Shown: positions 7,806 through 20,626, counted from the first letter of the stretch. The stretch is 64,000 nucleotides of DNA from an uncultured Gammaproteobacteria bacterium (GCA_951828235.1 OX639965.1:1137191-1201190), one strand, 5' to 3'. Made by a program: numbers and translations. Notes: generated by a model from the letters alone, not told the origin.

Positions 7806-9914
7806 ATGCCGGCACGTTACGATTTTTTGCTGGAGATTGGCGTAGAGGAACTGCCGCCCAGGGAGCTGCGCCGGCTGGACAGGGCGCTCAGCAGCGAGTT
7901 CCGGCGGGGCCTGGAAGATGCCGGCCTCAATTTCGATGGGGTGGAATCGTTTGCCTCGCCCCGCAGGCTTGCTGTCGTCGCCCGGAGGCTGGCGACGCGC
8001 CAGCCGTCACGGGTCGTGGAGAAGCGCGGGCCGCCGCTGGCCGCCGCGCGCGGTCCCGACGGCGACTGGAGCCGGGCCGCCAGGGGCTTTGCCGAGACCT
8101 GCGGCTGCCGTCCCGAAGACTTGGCGACCCTGAGTACCGACAAGGGCGAGTGGCTTCTGTATCGCGGGCGTCGCGCCGGCGAGCCCGCCGCGTCGCTGCT
8201 GCCCGGTATCGCCGCGGGCGCTCTGAAACGCCTGCCCGTGGGAAGGGCGATGCGATGGGGGGACGGTGACGAGGAGTTCATTCGGCCGGTGCACTGGGTC
8301 GTCATGCTGCACGGCAAGCGGGTCGTTCGGGCCAGTCTTTTCGGACTGCGCAGCGGTCGGCGCAGCAGCGGCCATCGCTTCATGGGGCAGGCTCGATTGA
8401 GCCTGGAAGCGGCCGGCGACTACGCCGCCAGGCTGCGTGACGAGGGCAGGGTGATCGCAAGCTTCGCCGAGCGCCGGGACGTTATCCTGCGCCTGGCCGG
8501 GGAAGAGGCGGACCGCCTTGGCGGGGAGCTGGTAAGCAGCCCGGAGCTGGTTGATGAGATCACCGGCCTGGTGGAATGGCCGGTGGCCCTTACCGGGCGC
8601 TTTGAGGAGCGCTTCCTGAACCTGCCCGACGAAGTGATCGTGGCCTCGCTGCAGGAGCACCTGCGCTTCTTCCCGGTGCGCGACCCATCGGGCGCGCTGG
8701 CGCCGGGCTTCGTGCTGATCAGCAACCTGGAAAGCCGCGAGCCGGCAGCGGTCAGCGCGGGCGCCGAACGCGTGGTGCGGGCGCGTCTGAAGGACGCCGA
8801 GTTCTTTTATCGGCGCGACCGTTCCGAGCCGCTGCGCGGGCGGGTTGCAGAGCTGGCCAGGGTCCGTTACCAGCAGGGCCTCGGTTCGCTGGGCGACCGA
8901 ACCGTGAGGCTGGAGAAACTGGCCGCGGCCCTGGCAGCCGACGCCGGCGCCGAGGTCGCGACCGCCCGGCAGGCCGCGATGCTGTGCAAGACGGACCTCC
9001 TGACCGGAATGGTGGGCGAATTTCCGGGCCTGCAGGGCGCCATGGGCGAGCGTTACGCCCGTCACGACGGCGAAAACGAGGATGTTTGCGTCGCCGTGGG
9101 TGAGCACTACGCGCCGCGCCATGCCGGCGACGCGATCCCCGCAAGCCCCGGCGGGCGGGCGCTGGCGCTGGCGGACCGGCTGGACATGCTGGCGGGGCTG
9201 TTCGCAATGGGCCGCCGACCGAAAGGCGCGAGCGACCCCTTCGGTCTGCGGCGTGCAGCCCTGGCGACGCTGCGAATCTGCATTGAGGGCCAGGTCCACC
9301 TTGACCTGCCTGCGCGCCTGGACGAGGCGCTGGCCCTGCAGCCCACCGAAGCCGGCGATCCGAAGGGCCTGGCCGACGAGCTCTACCAGTTCGTCATGGA
9401 GCGCCTTAGGGCCTGGTATCTCGATGGCCTGCACCCCGAGGCGGAGGCTGTCGATGTGAACGCCGAGCTGTTTGCCGCGGTGCGCGCGCGCTCACCTGCC
9501 TCACCGCTGGACTTTCACCGCCGTCTGCTGGCGCTGCACGCCTTTCTTGCAAGGCCCTCGTCCGCCGCCCTGTCCTCGGCCAACAAGCGGATCGCGAACA
9601 TCCTGCGCTCGGCCGCGGACAGCCGCCCCGGGGGCGTCGACGCGGACCTGCTGCGCGCACCGGAGGAACAGACACTGCGGGCTGCCTACCTGCTGCTGCT
9701 GCCGCAGTACCGGCAGCGGCTGGACGACTTCGATTACGCCGGGGCGCTGGAACTGCTGGCATCGCTTGAGGAACCGCTGGCCGCCTTCTTCGACAGCGTA
9801 ATGGTGATGAGCGATGATGACGCCTTGCGGAAAAACCGGCTTGCGTTGCTGTCGGAGATCCGGGAAACGCTGCTGCAGCTTGCCGATTTTTCTCTTCTTC
9901 CCGGTCGAAACTAG
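7806..9914 (+). CDS. glyS: Glycine-tRNA ligase beta subunit
   Basis: A 702-residue beta subunit with the family opening FLLEIGVEELPPRELR, an HD-like domain, and a C-terminal anticodon-binding DALR domain ending in VMVMSDDDALRKNRLALL. It recognises tRNA-Gly for the alpha subunit. The TAG stop at 9912-9914 lies inside the CTAG duplicated by the MITE-like insertion, so the element landed exactly on the stop codon and left the protein intact. Downstream gmhB and plsC follow the usual gammaproteobacterial order. Confidence 0.96.
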   Translation: MPARYDFLLEIGVEELPPRELRRLDRALSSEFRRGLEDAGLNFDGVESFASPRRLAVVARRLATRQPSRVVEKRGPPLAAARGPDGDWSRAARGFAETCGCRPEDLATLSTDKGEWLLYRGRRAGEPAASLLPGIAAGALKRLPVGRAMRWGDGDEEFIRPVHWVVMLHGKRVVRASLFGLRSGRRSSGHRFMGQARLSLEAAGDYAARLRDEGRVIASFAERRDVILRLAGEEADRLGGELVSSPELVDEITGLVEWPVALTGRFEERFLNLPDEVIVASLQEHLRFFPVRDPSGALAPGFVLISNLESREPAAVSAGAERVVRARLKDAEFFYRRDRSEPLRGRVAELARVRYQQGLGSLGDRTVRLEKLAAALAADAGAEVATARQAAMLCKTDLLTGMVGEFPGLQGAMGERYARHDGENEDVCVAVGEHYAPRHAGDAIPASPGGRALALADRLDMLAGLFAMGRRPKGASDPFGLRRAALATLRICIEGQVHLDLPARLDEALALQPTEAGDPKGLADELYQFVMERLRAWYLDGLHPEAEAVDVNAELFAAVRARSPASPLDFHRRLLALHAFLARPSSAALSSANKRIANILRSAADSRPGGVDADLLRAPEEQTLRAAYLLLLPQYRQRLDDFDYAGALELLASLEEPLAAFFDSVMVMSDDDALRKNRLALLSEIRETLLQLADFSLLPGRN

Positions 9915-10181
9915 GGCCTGTTCACACTATGCGATGCCGCTCTGTTGAGTCTGTCCCGGCGCCAATCAAGGCGCGAGGAGCGACGTTTGGTGATTCCAAA
10001 TGAGCGAGTTGCAACGCCGAGTGGCGGTGTGACAGACTCAACCCGAAGGGCCGGGGCTGTTTTCCCGCCGGGCGGCGTTGCCGCGCTCTTGTGTGGACCG
10101 GCCACACGGCGCTTGCGGCGCCTTGCCGGGCAAGAAAACAGCCCCGGCAGAGCGGCATCGCATAGTGTGAACAGGCCCTAG
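9911..10181. mobile_element. MITE-like palindromic element, CTAG target duplication
   Basis: A 263-bp non-coding insertion (9915-10177) bounded by CTAG at 9911-9914 and 10178-10181. Its ends are perfect 30-bp inverted repeats (9915-9944 and 10148-10177) starting GGCCTGTTCACACTATGCGA. Inside are two further hairpins: an 11-bp stem 9945-9955/10031-10041 and a 15-bp stem 10050-10064/10134-10148, giving a cruciform. CTAG duplication is typical of the IS5 family, and the end GGCCTGTTCA is only loosely similar to the ends of the IS5-family element at 12.8 kb, so an IS5-like transposase probably moved it in trans (inference). The 78-codon frames inside look like by-products of the palindromes, not genes. 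Confidence 0.85.
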
Positions 10182-10187
10182 CTGCTC

Positions 10188-10736
10188 GTGGTGGGCCGGC
10201 TGGTAATCCTCGACCGCGACGGCGTGATCAACGAAGAGCGCCTGGATTACATACGCTCGGTGAACCAGTGGCGTCCTCTGCCCGGTAGCCTCGACGCGAT
10301 CGCGAGCCTATGCCGGGCCGGACTTGCCGTCGCCGTGGCGACCAATCAATCGGGCGTCGGCCGAGGATACCTGACCGCCGGGGAGCTCGATGCCATTCAC
10401 GCCACGATGCAGGCGGCGGTTCGCGATGCCGGCGGCGAACTGGCGGGAGTCTTCCATTGCCCGCACACCCCGGCCGACCGTTGCCGATGCCGCAAGCCTC
10501 TGCCGGGCCTGCTGGAACAGATCGAGGCCGCGATCGGACTGCCGGTGTCCGGCGAGTACATGGTGGGTGACTCGATGCGCGACCTTGAGGCCGCGTCCGC
10601 GGCCGGGGCCCGCCCGGCGCTTGTGCGCACCGGTTTTGGGGCCTCTACTGAGCGGCGGCTGACCCCCTCAAGCGGCGTTCCGGTATTCGACGACCTGGCG
10701 GAATTTACCCGATGGCTGCTGCGAGCCGCGGAATGA
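10188..10736 (+). CDS. gmhB: D-glycero-D-manno-heptose 1,7-bisphosphate 7-phosphatase
   Basis: A 182-residue HAD-superfamily phosphatase in ADP-heptose synthesis for lipopolysaccharide inner core. Motif I is LDRDGVINEE (Asp9/Asp11), motif II is ATNQSG, the GmhB zinc loop is CPHTPADRCRCRKP, and motif IV is VGDSMRDLEAA. GTG at 10188 (or 10191) begins only 7 nt after the MITE-like element ends, and no good ribosome binding site lies in that space, so the insertion may have replaced the original leader. plsC overlaps its end by 4 nt. Confidence 0.92.
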   Translation: MVGRLVILDRDGVINEERLDYIRSVNQWRPLPGSLDAIASLCRAGLAVAVATNQSGVGRGYLTAGELDAIHATMQAAVRDAGGELAGVFHCPHTPADRCRCRKPLPGLLEQIEAAIGLPVSGEYMVGDSMRDLEAASAAGARPALVRTGFGASTERRLTPSSGVPVFDDLAEFTRWLLRAAE

Positions 10737-11449
10737 GGCGGGTTTCGGGCCTGCTTTTCACGGCGCTGCTGGTCGCAAACACCGTGGCGGGGAGCCTCTG
10801 GGCAATCGTCCTGTGGCCCTTGCCCCACCGAATACGGTATTTCTTCGCGGTCCGTTGCTGGGCCGTGGCGAACCTGTGGTTGCTGCGGGTGCTGTGCGGC
10901 GTCTCCTGGGAGGCAAGCGGGCACGGCAACCTGCCGGATGAACCGTGCGTGGTGCTGATGAAACATTCTTCCGCCTTCGACACGATTGTGCAGACGCTGC
11001 TTTTCCCCCGCCAGACCTGGTTGCTGAAGCGTGAACTCCTGTTACTGCCCATCTTCGGCTGGGGCCTGGGCAGCATGCGCGCCATCGGCGTCGATCGGGC
11101 CAGGGGCTCGAGGGGAATCCGATCGGTAATCCGCCAGGGCAGGGCACGGATCAGGGACGAGTCCCTTTGGGTCATCGTGTTTCCAGAGGGAACCCGCGTC
11201 GCGCCCGGAGAGGTGGGCCGGTACGCCCCGGGTGGCGCCATGATCGCCTCCGCGGCCGGCTGTCCGGTCGTTCCGGTGGCCCACAACGCAGGCGACTACT
11301 GGCCCAGGCGGAGGTCAAGCAAAAGACCGGGCGTGATTCGCATTATTATCGGCCGCCCGCTTGACTCCACCGGCGCTTCGGCCCGACAACTGACCGAGGA
11401 TGCGAAGAACTGGATCGAAGAAGCGGTGCGGAAGATAAGGTCGGCTTAG
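10733..11449 (+). CDS. plsC: 1-acylglycerol-3-phosphate O-acyltransferase family protein
   Basis: A 238-residue membrane-associated acyltransferase that makes phosphatidic acid. It has an N-terminal hydrophobic segment (residues 6-28), the catalytic H-x4-D motif in KHSSAFDT, and the substrate motif FPEGTR, followed by PVVPVAHN. ATG 10733 overlaps the gmhB stop in ATGA; the earlier in-frame ATG at 10712 would overlap gmhB by 25 nt and is less likely. The gene ends about 105 bp before the IS630 insertion. Confidence 0.9.
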   Translation: MRRVSGLLFTALLVANTVAGSLWAIVLWPLPHRIRYFFAVRCWAVANLWLLRVLCGVSWEASGHGNLPDEPCVVLMKHSSAFDTIVQTLLFPRQTWLLKRELLLLPIFGWGLGSMRAIGVDRARGSRGIRSVIRQGRARIRDESLWVIVFPEGTRVAPGEVGRYAPGGAMIASAAGCPVVPVAHNAGDYWPRRRSSKRPGVIRIIIGRPLDSTGASARQLTEDAKNWIEEAVRKIRSA

Positions 11450-11555
11450 AGGATTTTACAGGAGGAAGGCCGTTATTTAACAGACATTAGCGTATCCAGC
11501 TAATCGCTTAAGCATGGGGCGCCAGGGAGATTTCCCGGCGGGGTCTAAAGAATGC

Positions 11556-12752
11556 TAGTGTGCTGTCCTTAACAGAACAGTGATTAAGAAGCATTGGCCA
11601 GTGCGGCCCGGCCACGTTCGACCTTCGCCATGATCTCGCCGAGCGATTTCGTCCACACGAGCGGCTGTGGATTCGTGTTGTGACGCTTCAGATACTCCCG
11701 CAGGCACTTCTCGAGATGGGGCACCGAGGTGAAGACGCCGCGCCGGAGCTGCTTTTCCGTCAACGTCGCGAAGAACCGCTCGACCAGGTTGGCCCACGAG
11801 GCGCTGGTCGGGGTGAAGTGCAGGAAGATGCGCTTCTTCCGCTCGATCCAGTCCAGCACCTTCTCGTGCTTGTGGGTCGCGTAGTTATCGAGCACGATGT
11901 GGATCTCCTGGCCCGCGGGCACCGCCTTGTCGACCTCGCGCAGGAACCTCAGCACTTCCTGGTGGCGGTGCTTGCGATAGGTCCTGCCGATCACCTTGCC
12001 GCTGGCCACCTCCAGCGCGGCGAACAGCGTGGTCGTGCCGTGCCGCTTGTAGTCGTGCGTCATCGTCCCGCCCCGGCCCTTCTTCATCGGCAGGCCCGGC
12101 TGCGTCCGGTCCAGCGCCTGGATCTGGCTTTTCTCGTCGAAGCTGAACACCGCCGCGTTGTCCGGCGGGTCGAGATACAGACCCACCACGTCCCGCAGCT
12201 TCTCCTCGAAGCGCGGGTCGTTGCTCAGCTTGAAGGTCCGGATCAAGTGCGGCTTGAGACCGTGCGAGCGCCACACCCGGTTGACGAAACTGTGTGTCGT
12301 GCCCAGATGCCGCGCCATCGACCGGCACGACCAGTGCGTGGCGTCATCCGGCGCCGTCTGCGTCGTCGCCTCGATCACTTGTGCGCGCAACGCCGCCTGC
12401 GCCCGGGTGTCCTTGCCGCCATGGTTGGCGCCGCGCGGACGCTCCTTCTCGATCCCCGGCGCTCCTTCCTTCGCGTAGCGCGCCCGCCAGCGCCCCACCT
12501 TGTTCGCATCCATGCCCAGTTCGACCGCAATGTCCTTGTTCGTCATCCCCTCGGCCGCCATCAGGACGATCCGCGAACGCTCCCGCAGGCGCACCGGCGC
12601 GCTACGCGACGATGCCCATTTGTCCAACTTCCGCCGGTCCTTGCTCGACAGCGTGATCCGTGCCGCAACCCGCATCGAAAAACTCCAAAACCCAATGCGG
12701 GAAGCATAAGCCGCCAACAACATATAAACAATACTCTGTTCAGGACACTACA

Positions 12753-12755
<3 letters not shown>
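11556..12755 (-). mobile_element. IS630-family insertion sequence
   Basis: The element runs 11558-12753 between TA dinucleotides (11556-11557 and 12754-12755), the normal IS630/Tc1-mariner target duplication. Its ends are imperfect inverted repeats: left GTGTGCTGTCCTTAACAGA, right (complement) GTGTAGTGTCCTGAACAGA, 16 of 19 matching. It carries one full transposase gene on the minus strand. Its right TA is part of the CTAG used by the adjacent IS5-family element and of the gyrB stop codon. Confidence 0.88.
11584..12675 (-). CDS. IS630-family DDE transposase
   Basis: A 363-residue transposase. The N-terminal winged helix-turn-helix (RERSRIVLMAAEGMTNKDIA, then GRWRARYAKEG) precedes a DDE catalytic domain, with Asp in VFSFDEKSQIQALDR, Asp in HIVLDNYATHKH and Glu in SASWANLVERFF. 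No frameshift or stop is present, so it may be active. ATG 12675 (MRVAARI) is preferred; the open frame extends 16 codons further up toward the terminal repeat. Confidence 0.93.
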   Translation of the reverse strand: MRVAARITLSSKDRRKLDKWASSRSAPVRLRERSRIVLMAAEGMTNKDIAVELGMDANKVGRWRARYAKEGAPGIEKERPRGANHGGKDTRAQAALRAQVIEATTQTAPDDATHWSCRSMARHLGTTHSFVNRVWRSHGLKPHLIRTFKLSNDPRFEEKLRDVVGLYLDPPDNAAVFSFDEKSQIQALDRTQPGLPMKKGRGGTMTHDYKRHGTTTLFAALEVASGKVIGRTYRKHRHQEVLRFLREVDKAVPAGQEIHIVLDNYATHKHEKVLDWIERKKRIFLHFTPTSASWANLVERFFATLTEKQLRRGVFTSVPHLEKCLREYLKRHNTNPQPLVWTKSLGEIMAKVERGRAALANAS

Positions 12756-16462
<3,707 letters not shown>

Positions 16463-16640
16463 CTAGAAAAATCTTCCTTGACGAGACTTCCGGGGCGTTC
16501 CTGCCAACGCTCTTCGCCTGGCATTGATGCGTTCCGCGGGCACCGGATGACCCTGGAGCCTTGAACTGCGAGCAGCCCGCGGCAGCGAAGGCAGCGCCCT
16601 GCGGAAGCGGGCGGGACACAACACTGTAGGCACGGCCGAA

Positions 16641-17702
16641 TTATACCAGCGCACCCTCTTTCAGGCGAATTTCCTGCACATCGATCTGCTGCCTGTACGG
16701 GGCCGGGTCCACCGCCGCAACAAAAAGCTGGGCGCCCCGTCTTACGAATGCTTTCAGCAATTCCTGCCCATGGCCCGCATCCAGCTCCACCAGCGGCTCA
16801 TCCGCCAGCAGAACCGGCCTGTTGGCGCCGGCGGCTTCGAGCACTTCCGCAGCCGCCAGCATGAGCGACGAGGCCAACAGCTTTTGCTGGCCCCGCGACG
16901 CAATGTATCTGGCCCGCCTGGACTCCAGCCGGAGGATCAGGTCGGCCCGCTGCGGGCCGAAGCGCGTGTTTCTCTGCTTGCAATCCCCGTCCAGGCCCGC
17001 CTTGAGGATATCCTCCAAAGCGTCGTCCCTGGGCCAGCCCGGATGGTAGTCCCAGTCCGCCGGCATTCCCGTCAGCGTTTCGGCAATCTTCGCGAACCGC
17101 GGCCGGAGCCGCTCCACTACGATCCTGCGCAGGGTCTCCATCTCCCGGGCCGCCCGGCAGAACTCACCGTCCCAGGCCGCGATAGCGTTGGCCCGCGCGC
17201 CTTCCCGGAGACTGGCGTTCCTCTGTCTCAAGGCGCGCTGAAACCGCCTCCAGGACGAGTTGAAGCCAGGTTCCACGTGAAACGTGACCCAGTTCAACAA
17301 CAGGCGGCGACGCTCGGGACCCCGGTCGACAAGGTCCATAAGCCTCGCGTCCAGGTTCAGCACCGGCAATAACCGCGCGATTTCCGGCCGCCGGGCGCCC
17401 TCCGCACCGTCCAGCCGCGTCCGCGCGCTCCTCCCGGCAATCGTCAGGCCAATCTGCCGGCGGGCCTCGCCCACAGCCGCGGTGGAACCGATGCTCGCGG
17501 ACGCTTCGCCATGGGCGATCACTTGCCGAAGGTCGCTGCCCCTGAACGACCGTCCCCGCGAGAGCAGGTAGATCGCCTCCAGAAGGGTCGTCTTGCCCGC
17601 ACCGTTGTGTCCGCTGATGAGGTTGACCCGCCGGTCGGGGGCCAGTTCAATATCCTCGAAAGCCCGCAGATTGTGCGCCCTGAGCAGCTCCAACCGTGCC
17701 AC
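16641..17702 (-). CDS. recF: DNA replication and repair protein RecF
   Basis: A 353-residue SMC-like ATPase that helps load RecA at gapped DNA. Walker A is SGHNGAGKTT at about residues 30-39, followed by LLEAIYLLSRGRSFRG; the C-terminal part has the ABC-type signature SRGQQKLLASSLMLA and Walker B PVLLADEPLVELD. GTG at 17702 is chosen because AAGGGG lies just upstream and homology starts at VARLELLRAHNLRAF; a longer frame to 17780 overlaps the end of dnaN less plausibly. A second parS-like site is within it. Confidence 0.95.
   Translation of the reverse strand: MARLELLRAHNLRAFEDIELAPDRRVNLISGHNGAGKTTLLEAIYLLSRGRSFRGSDLRQVIAHGEASASIGSTAAVGEARRQIGLTIAGRSARTRLDGAEGARRPEIARLLPVLNLDARLMDLVDRGPERRRLLLNWVTFHVEPGFNSSWRRFQRALRQRNASLREGARANAIAAWDGEFCRAAREMETLRRIVVERLRPRFAKIAETLTGMPADWDYHPGWPRDDALEDILKAGLDGDCKQRNTRFGPQRADLILRLESRRARYIASRGQQKLLASSLMLAAAEVLEAAGANRPVLLADEPLVELDAGHGQELLKAFVRRGAQLFVAAVDPAPYRQQIDVQEIRLKEGALV
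17269..17284. promoter_or_regulatory. Second parS-like site inside recF
   Basis: GGTTCCACGTGAAACG matches the canonical ParB palindrome at 13 of 16 positions, and its core GTTCCACGTGAAAC differs at one of 14. It is about 1.6 kb from the better site in gyrB. Clustered degenerate parS sites near dnaN-gyrB are known from several Gammaproteobacteria, which supports but does not prove function. Confidence 0.65.
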
Positions 17703-17791
17703 GCCCCACCCCTTAGCGGCCCGTGGCAGCAGTCCCGCGTCGCACCGAGAGCGGTGAGGCGCCCGGCTCGCGCCGCGCACCGCCGCCGGCG

Positions 17792-18922
17792 TTACAGGCG
17801 CATGGGCATAACGATGTGCTGCACGGTCTGCTCGTCGGGCGCGCAGACGAGGACACTGCTGTTTCCGTCCCGCACATGTATCTCAACCTCTTCGGAATGC
17901 AGGGAACGCAGCACATCGGTCAGGTAGATGGCGTTGAAGCCCACCTTGATCTCCGGTCCGTGGTAGCCGGCCTCAATCTCATCCTGAGCCTGCGCGCCCT
18001 GACCTCCCTCAGTGCTGATGCCCACCAGGTTCTCCTTGACCAGTACCGACACCAGCGGTATGCGCTGGTCTCTTACTCCGCGGCTCTCACGCGCAACCAG
18101 GGCCACCCGGCTCATGGCCGACTCCAGCGCCGCGCGATTAGCCAGCACCGGTTTCTCCTGCCGTTCGGGAATAACCCGCCGGTATTCCGGATAACGGCCC
18201 TCGATCAGCTTTGATGTAACGTGTCGATCGCCGAGGCTGAATCGAACCTGGTTGTCTCCCATGGCCAATTCCACGTCTTCGCTGAAGGCGAGCAGCGGGC
18301 GCAGGGCGTTGATGCTGTTGCGGGGGACAATCCCCTTGCGAGGAGCAGCGTCACCGGCGGCCGTGCATTCAGCCGTTTCGGAGCATGACAACCGGTGGCC
18401 GTCAGTCGCCACCAGCCGCAGGCCCTCTTCGGAAATCTCCACCAACATGCCATTGAGGTAATACCGCGGATCCGACTGCGCCATGGCAAAGTGGGTTTCC
18501 GAGAGCATTTTCGCCAGCACCGCGGACTTCATCACGATGCCGTCGACTCCGTTTCCCGTATCCAGCCGCGGAAAATCCTCCGGCGGCAAGGTCTCCAGCG
18601 TGCCTGAATAGCGGCCGGACTTCACCGAGAGCTGGTTTCCTTCGAGTTCAAGCTCTATGTTGCTTCCGCCGCGTAGCGAGGCGCTGATTCCCTGCAGCAG
18701 TTTCGCCGGCACGGTAACCGCACCGTCCGTTGTTATGTCGATCAGCTGCGCGCGCGCCACCAGTGTTAGTTCCAGGTTGGTGCATGTGGCGGTGAGAAAA
18801 CCATCCGCCGCTTCCAGCAGCGCGTTGCGAAGTATCGCCATCGTGTCCGCCTGACCCTGGGCCGCACTCGTTACCGACTGCAAGAGACTGTGCAGGCCCT
18901 CCTGCGGGATACTGAGTTTCAT
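17792..18922 (-). CDS. dnaN: DNA polymerase III sliding clamp (beta)
   Basis: A 376-residue processivity clamp with the standard length and three-domain layout, opening MKLSIPQEGLHSLLQSV and ending HIVMPMRL. It tethers polymerase III to DNA. The middle region carries the usual GHRLS segment (LVATDGHRLSCSE). ATG 18922 has a strong AAGGAGG site 8 nt upstream. It lies between dnaA and recF in the conserved dnaA-dnaN-recF-gyrB order. Confidence 0.97.
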   Translation of the reverse strand: MKLSIPQEGLHSLLQSVTSAAQGQADTMAILRNALLEAADGFLTATCTNLELTLVARAQLIDITTDGAVTVPAKLLQGISASLRGGSNIELELEGNQLSVKSGRYSGTLETLPPEDFPRLDTGNGVDGIVMKSAVLAKMLSETHFAMAQSDPRYYLNGMLVEISEEGLRLVATDGHRLSCSETAECTAAGDAAPRKGIVPRNSINALRPLLAFSEDVELAMGDNQVRFSLGDRHVTSKLIEGRYPEYRRVIPERQEKPVLANRAALESAMSRVALVARESRGVRDQRIPLVSVLVKENLVGISTEGGQGAQAQDEIEAGYHGPEIKVGFNAIYLTDVLRSLHSEEVEIHVRDGNSSVLVCAPDEQTVQHIVMPMRL

Positions 18923-19157
18923 GCGTCCTCCTTTATCACCATCTCATATATAAAGATGATGATGGTAATGATGTCGGTGGATATGTGTGCCTATCCAAAA
19001 AAACCTTATGAATCAATAGCTTAATATACGCCTCGCTGTGGATGTAGGGGGGTGCTTGCGGTAGTGGCGCCTGTGGAAGGAATGTGGGCAACCCGCTGCT
19101 CAACAGCTCATCCACAAACAAAACCGGCCTTGCCCCCAGGCATCTCCCATGCGATAG
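18923..19157. other. dnaA-dnaN intergenic region, candidate oriC
   Basis: A 235-bp non-coding stretch, much richer in A+T than its surroundings, especially 18935-19035. It holds DnaA-box-like 9-mers: TCATCCACA at 19108-19116 (8 of 9 to TTATCCACA), TGTGGATGT at 19037-19045 and GGTGGATAT at 18976-18984 (each 7 of 9). An AT-rich flank next to the boxes is what an unwinding element would look like. The region must also hold the dnaN promoter; no convincing hexamer pair was found. A second candidate lies after parB. Confidence 0.5.
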
Positions 19158-20510
19158 CTATTGTGCAAGGATACTTGCCAGACTCTTGTATTGCTGATCT
19201 AAATTGTGGTCTGATCCTCGCAATTCCTGAATCCGGCGGACCGCGTTGATCACGGTGGTGTGGTCCCGCCCGCCAAAGGCCTCGCCGATGTCGGGCAAGC
19301 TCAAGTCAGTGTATTCCCGCGCCAGCACCATGGCGATCTGCCTGGGCCGGACAATCGCTCTCTTGCGGCTGGCGGAGCGCAAGTCGGAGGGTCGAATCTG
19401 AAAGTAGTTGGCGACCAGCTTCTGAATCTCCTCCGGCGTAATGCTGCGCGCCACGGAAGCCACGTGATTCTTGAGGGCCTGCCTGGCCAACTGCAGATCA
19501 ATGGGCATGCCGCGGAAGCGCGACATTGCCTCGACTGTGCGGTAGGCGCCCTCGAGTTCGCGAACGCTCGAAAAAACGTGTTGCGCGATATACATCGCCA
19601 CGTCTTCGGGGCAATCCACGTTGGCCGCCTCGGCCTTGGCAAGCACAATGGCTGCGCGGGTTTCCAGGTCCGGCGGCTCGATATTGACCATCAGCCCGGA
19701 TCCGAGCCGGGATATCACTCGCCTTTCCAGGCCGCTCACCTCGCGCGGCAGCTTGTCGCAGGTGAGAACGATCTGCCGGCCGTCCTGCAACAGCACGTTG
19801 AGGGTGTGATAGAACTGCTCCTGCGAACTCTCCTTGCCGGCCAGGAACTGCACATCGTCCAGCAGCAGCGTGTCCACGGTGCGGTACGAGCGCTTGAATT
19901 GCTCAACAAGCTGGTCGGAACCCGACCTGCCGTAGGAAGCGCGAACTTTGCGCAGGGCGCTCAGGTAGTCGTTGATGAACGTGTCCGAATGTACGTAAGC
20001 GACGCGCATGCCCCGCCGGTCCGCAAGGAGCTGGTGCCCGATGGCATGCATGAGGTGGGTCTTGCCGAGGCCGACGCCGCCGTAAATGAGCAGAGGGTTG
20101 TAGGCGCGGTGACGGGCCACATGCCGGGCGGCGTCGTAGGCGACCTGATTGGTCGGCCCGGTAACGAAGGCGTCGAAAGTGAAGTGGGGAGTCAGCCTGG
20201 AACCGGGCAGGGGCGGCGGCGCAGCGGCGGGCGCCGACGCCGGGCTGCGCCGCGCGGCCGGCCGATCGAGAAACTCGACTTCGCCATCCGCGCCCTGTCG
20301 TTCGCAGGCCTCGGTCAGGAGGTCCATGCAGTTGGACTCGATCCAGCCGCGCACGAAGCGGTTGGGAGCGATAAGCTTAAGCCTGCCATTGTCCAATTGC
20401 GCCTCAAGCGGCTGGATATAGGTGTTGTATTTTTCCTCCGCCAGGAGGGGTCTGAGTTCCTGGCAGACGTGGTGCCAGAAATCAGTTTTCTCACGGGTTG
20501 CGCCAGGCAT
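19158..20510 (-). CDS. dnaA: Chromosomal replication initiator DnaA
   Basis: A 450-residue AAA+ initiator. Domain I is residues 8-80, a Pro/Ala-rich linker 85-103, Walker A YGGVGLGKTH at about 143-152, Walker B LLLDDVQFLAGKE near 215, and the DNA-binding domain IV with REYTDLSLPDIGEAFGGRDH near 400. It binds DnaA boxes to melt oriC. ATG 20510 begins MPGATREKTDFW. It diverges from rpmH across 166 bp, the classic pseudomonad-type arrangement. Confidence 0.98.
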   Translation of the reverse strand: MPGATREKTDFWHHVCQELRPLLAEEKYNTYIQPLEAQLDNGRLKLIAPNRFVRGWIESNCMDLLTEACERQGADGEVEFLDRPAARRSPASAPAAAPPPLPGSRLTPHFTFDAFVTGPTNQVAYDAARHVARHRAYNPLLIYGGVGLGKTHLMHAIGHQLLADRRGMRVAYVHSDTFINDYLSALRKVRASYGRSGSDQLVEQFKRSYRTVDTLLLDDVQFLAGKESSQEQFYHTLNVLLQDGRQIVLTCDKLPREVSGLERRVISRLGSGLMVNIEPPDLETRAAIVLAKAEAANVDCPEDVAMYIAQHVFSSVRELEGAYRTVEAMSRFRGMPIDLQLARQALKNHVASVARSITPEEIQKLVANYFQIRPSDLRSASRKRAIVRPRQIAMVLAREYTDLSLPDIGEAFGGRDHTTVINAVRRIQELRGSDHNLDQQYKSLASILAQ

Positions 20511-20597
20511 GGGCTTGGTGGTTGAAGGGGTCCCGAATGAGCCTCGTAGGACACTTTATTCCACAACTAGCCGCCGGAAGCAAACCCCTTGCCTTCA

Positions 20598-20626
20598 TTG
20601 ACTTTGCGCCTGCCAGCGACTATGCT
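20598..20626 (+). promoter_or_regulatory. Sigma-70 promoter for rpmH
   Basis: TTGACT at 20598-20603, a 17-nt spacer, then TATGCT at 20621-20626. This is a strong match to the -35/-10 consensus and lies about 50 nt before the rpmH ATG. It is in the dnaA-rpmH divergent gap, which otherwise contains only a weak DnaA-box-like TATTCCACA near 20558. Confidence 0.75.

Noticed and set aside
9922..10181. Small open frames (about 64-78 codons) on both strands of the MITE-like element
   Set aside because: They span inverted repeats and share the same end residues on both strands, as expected from a palindrome; no domain.
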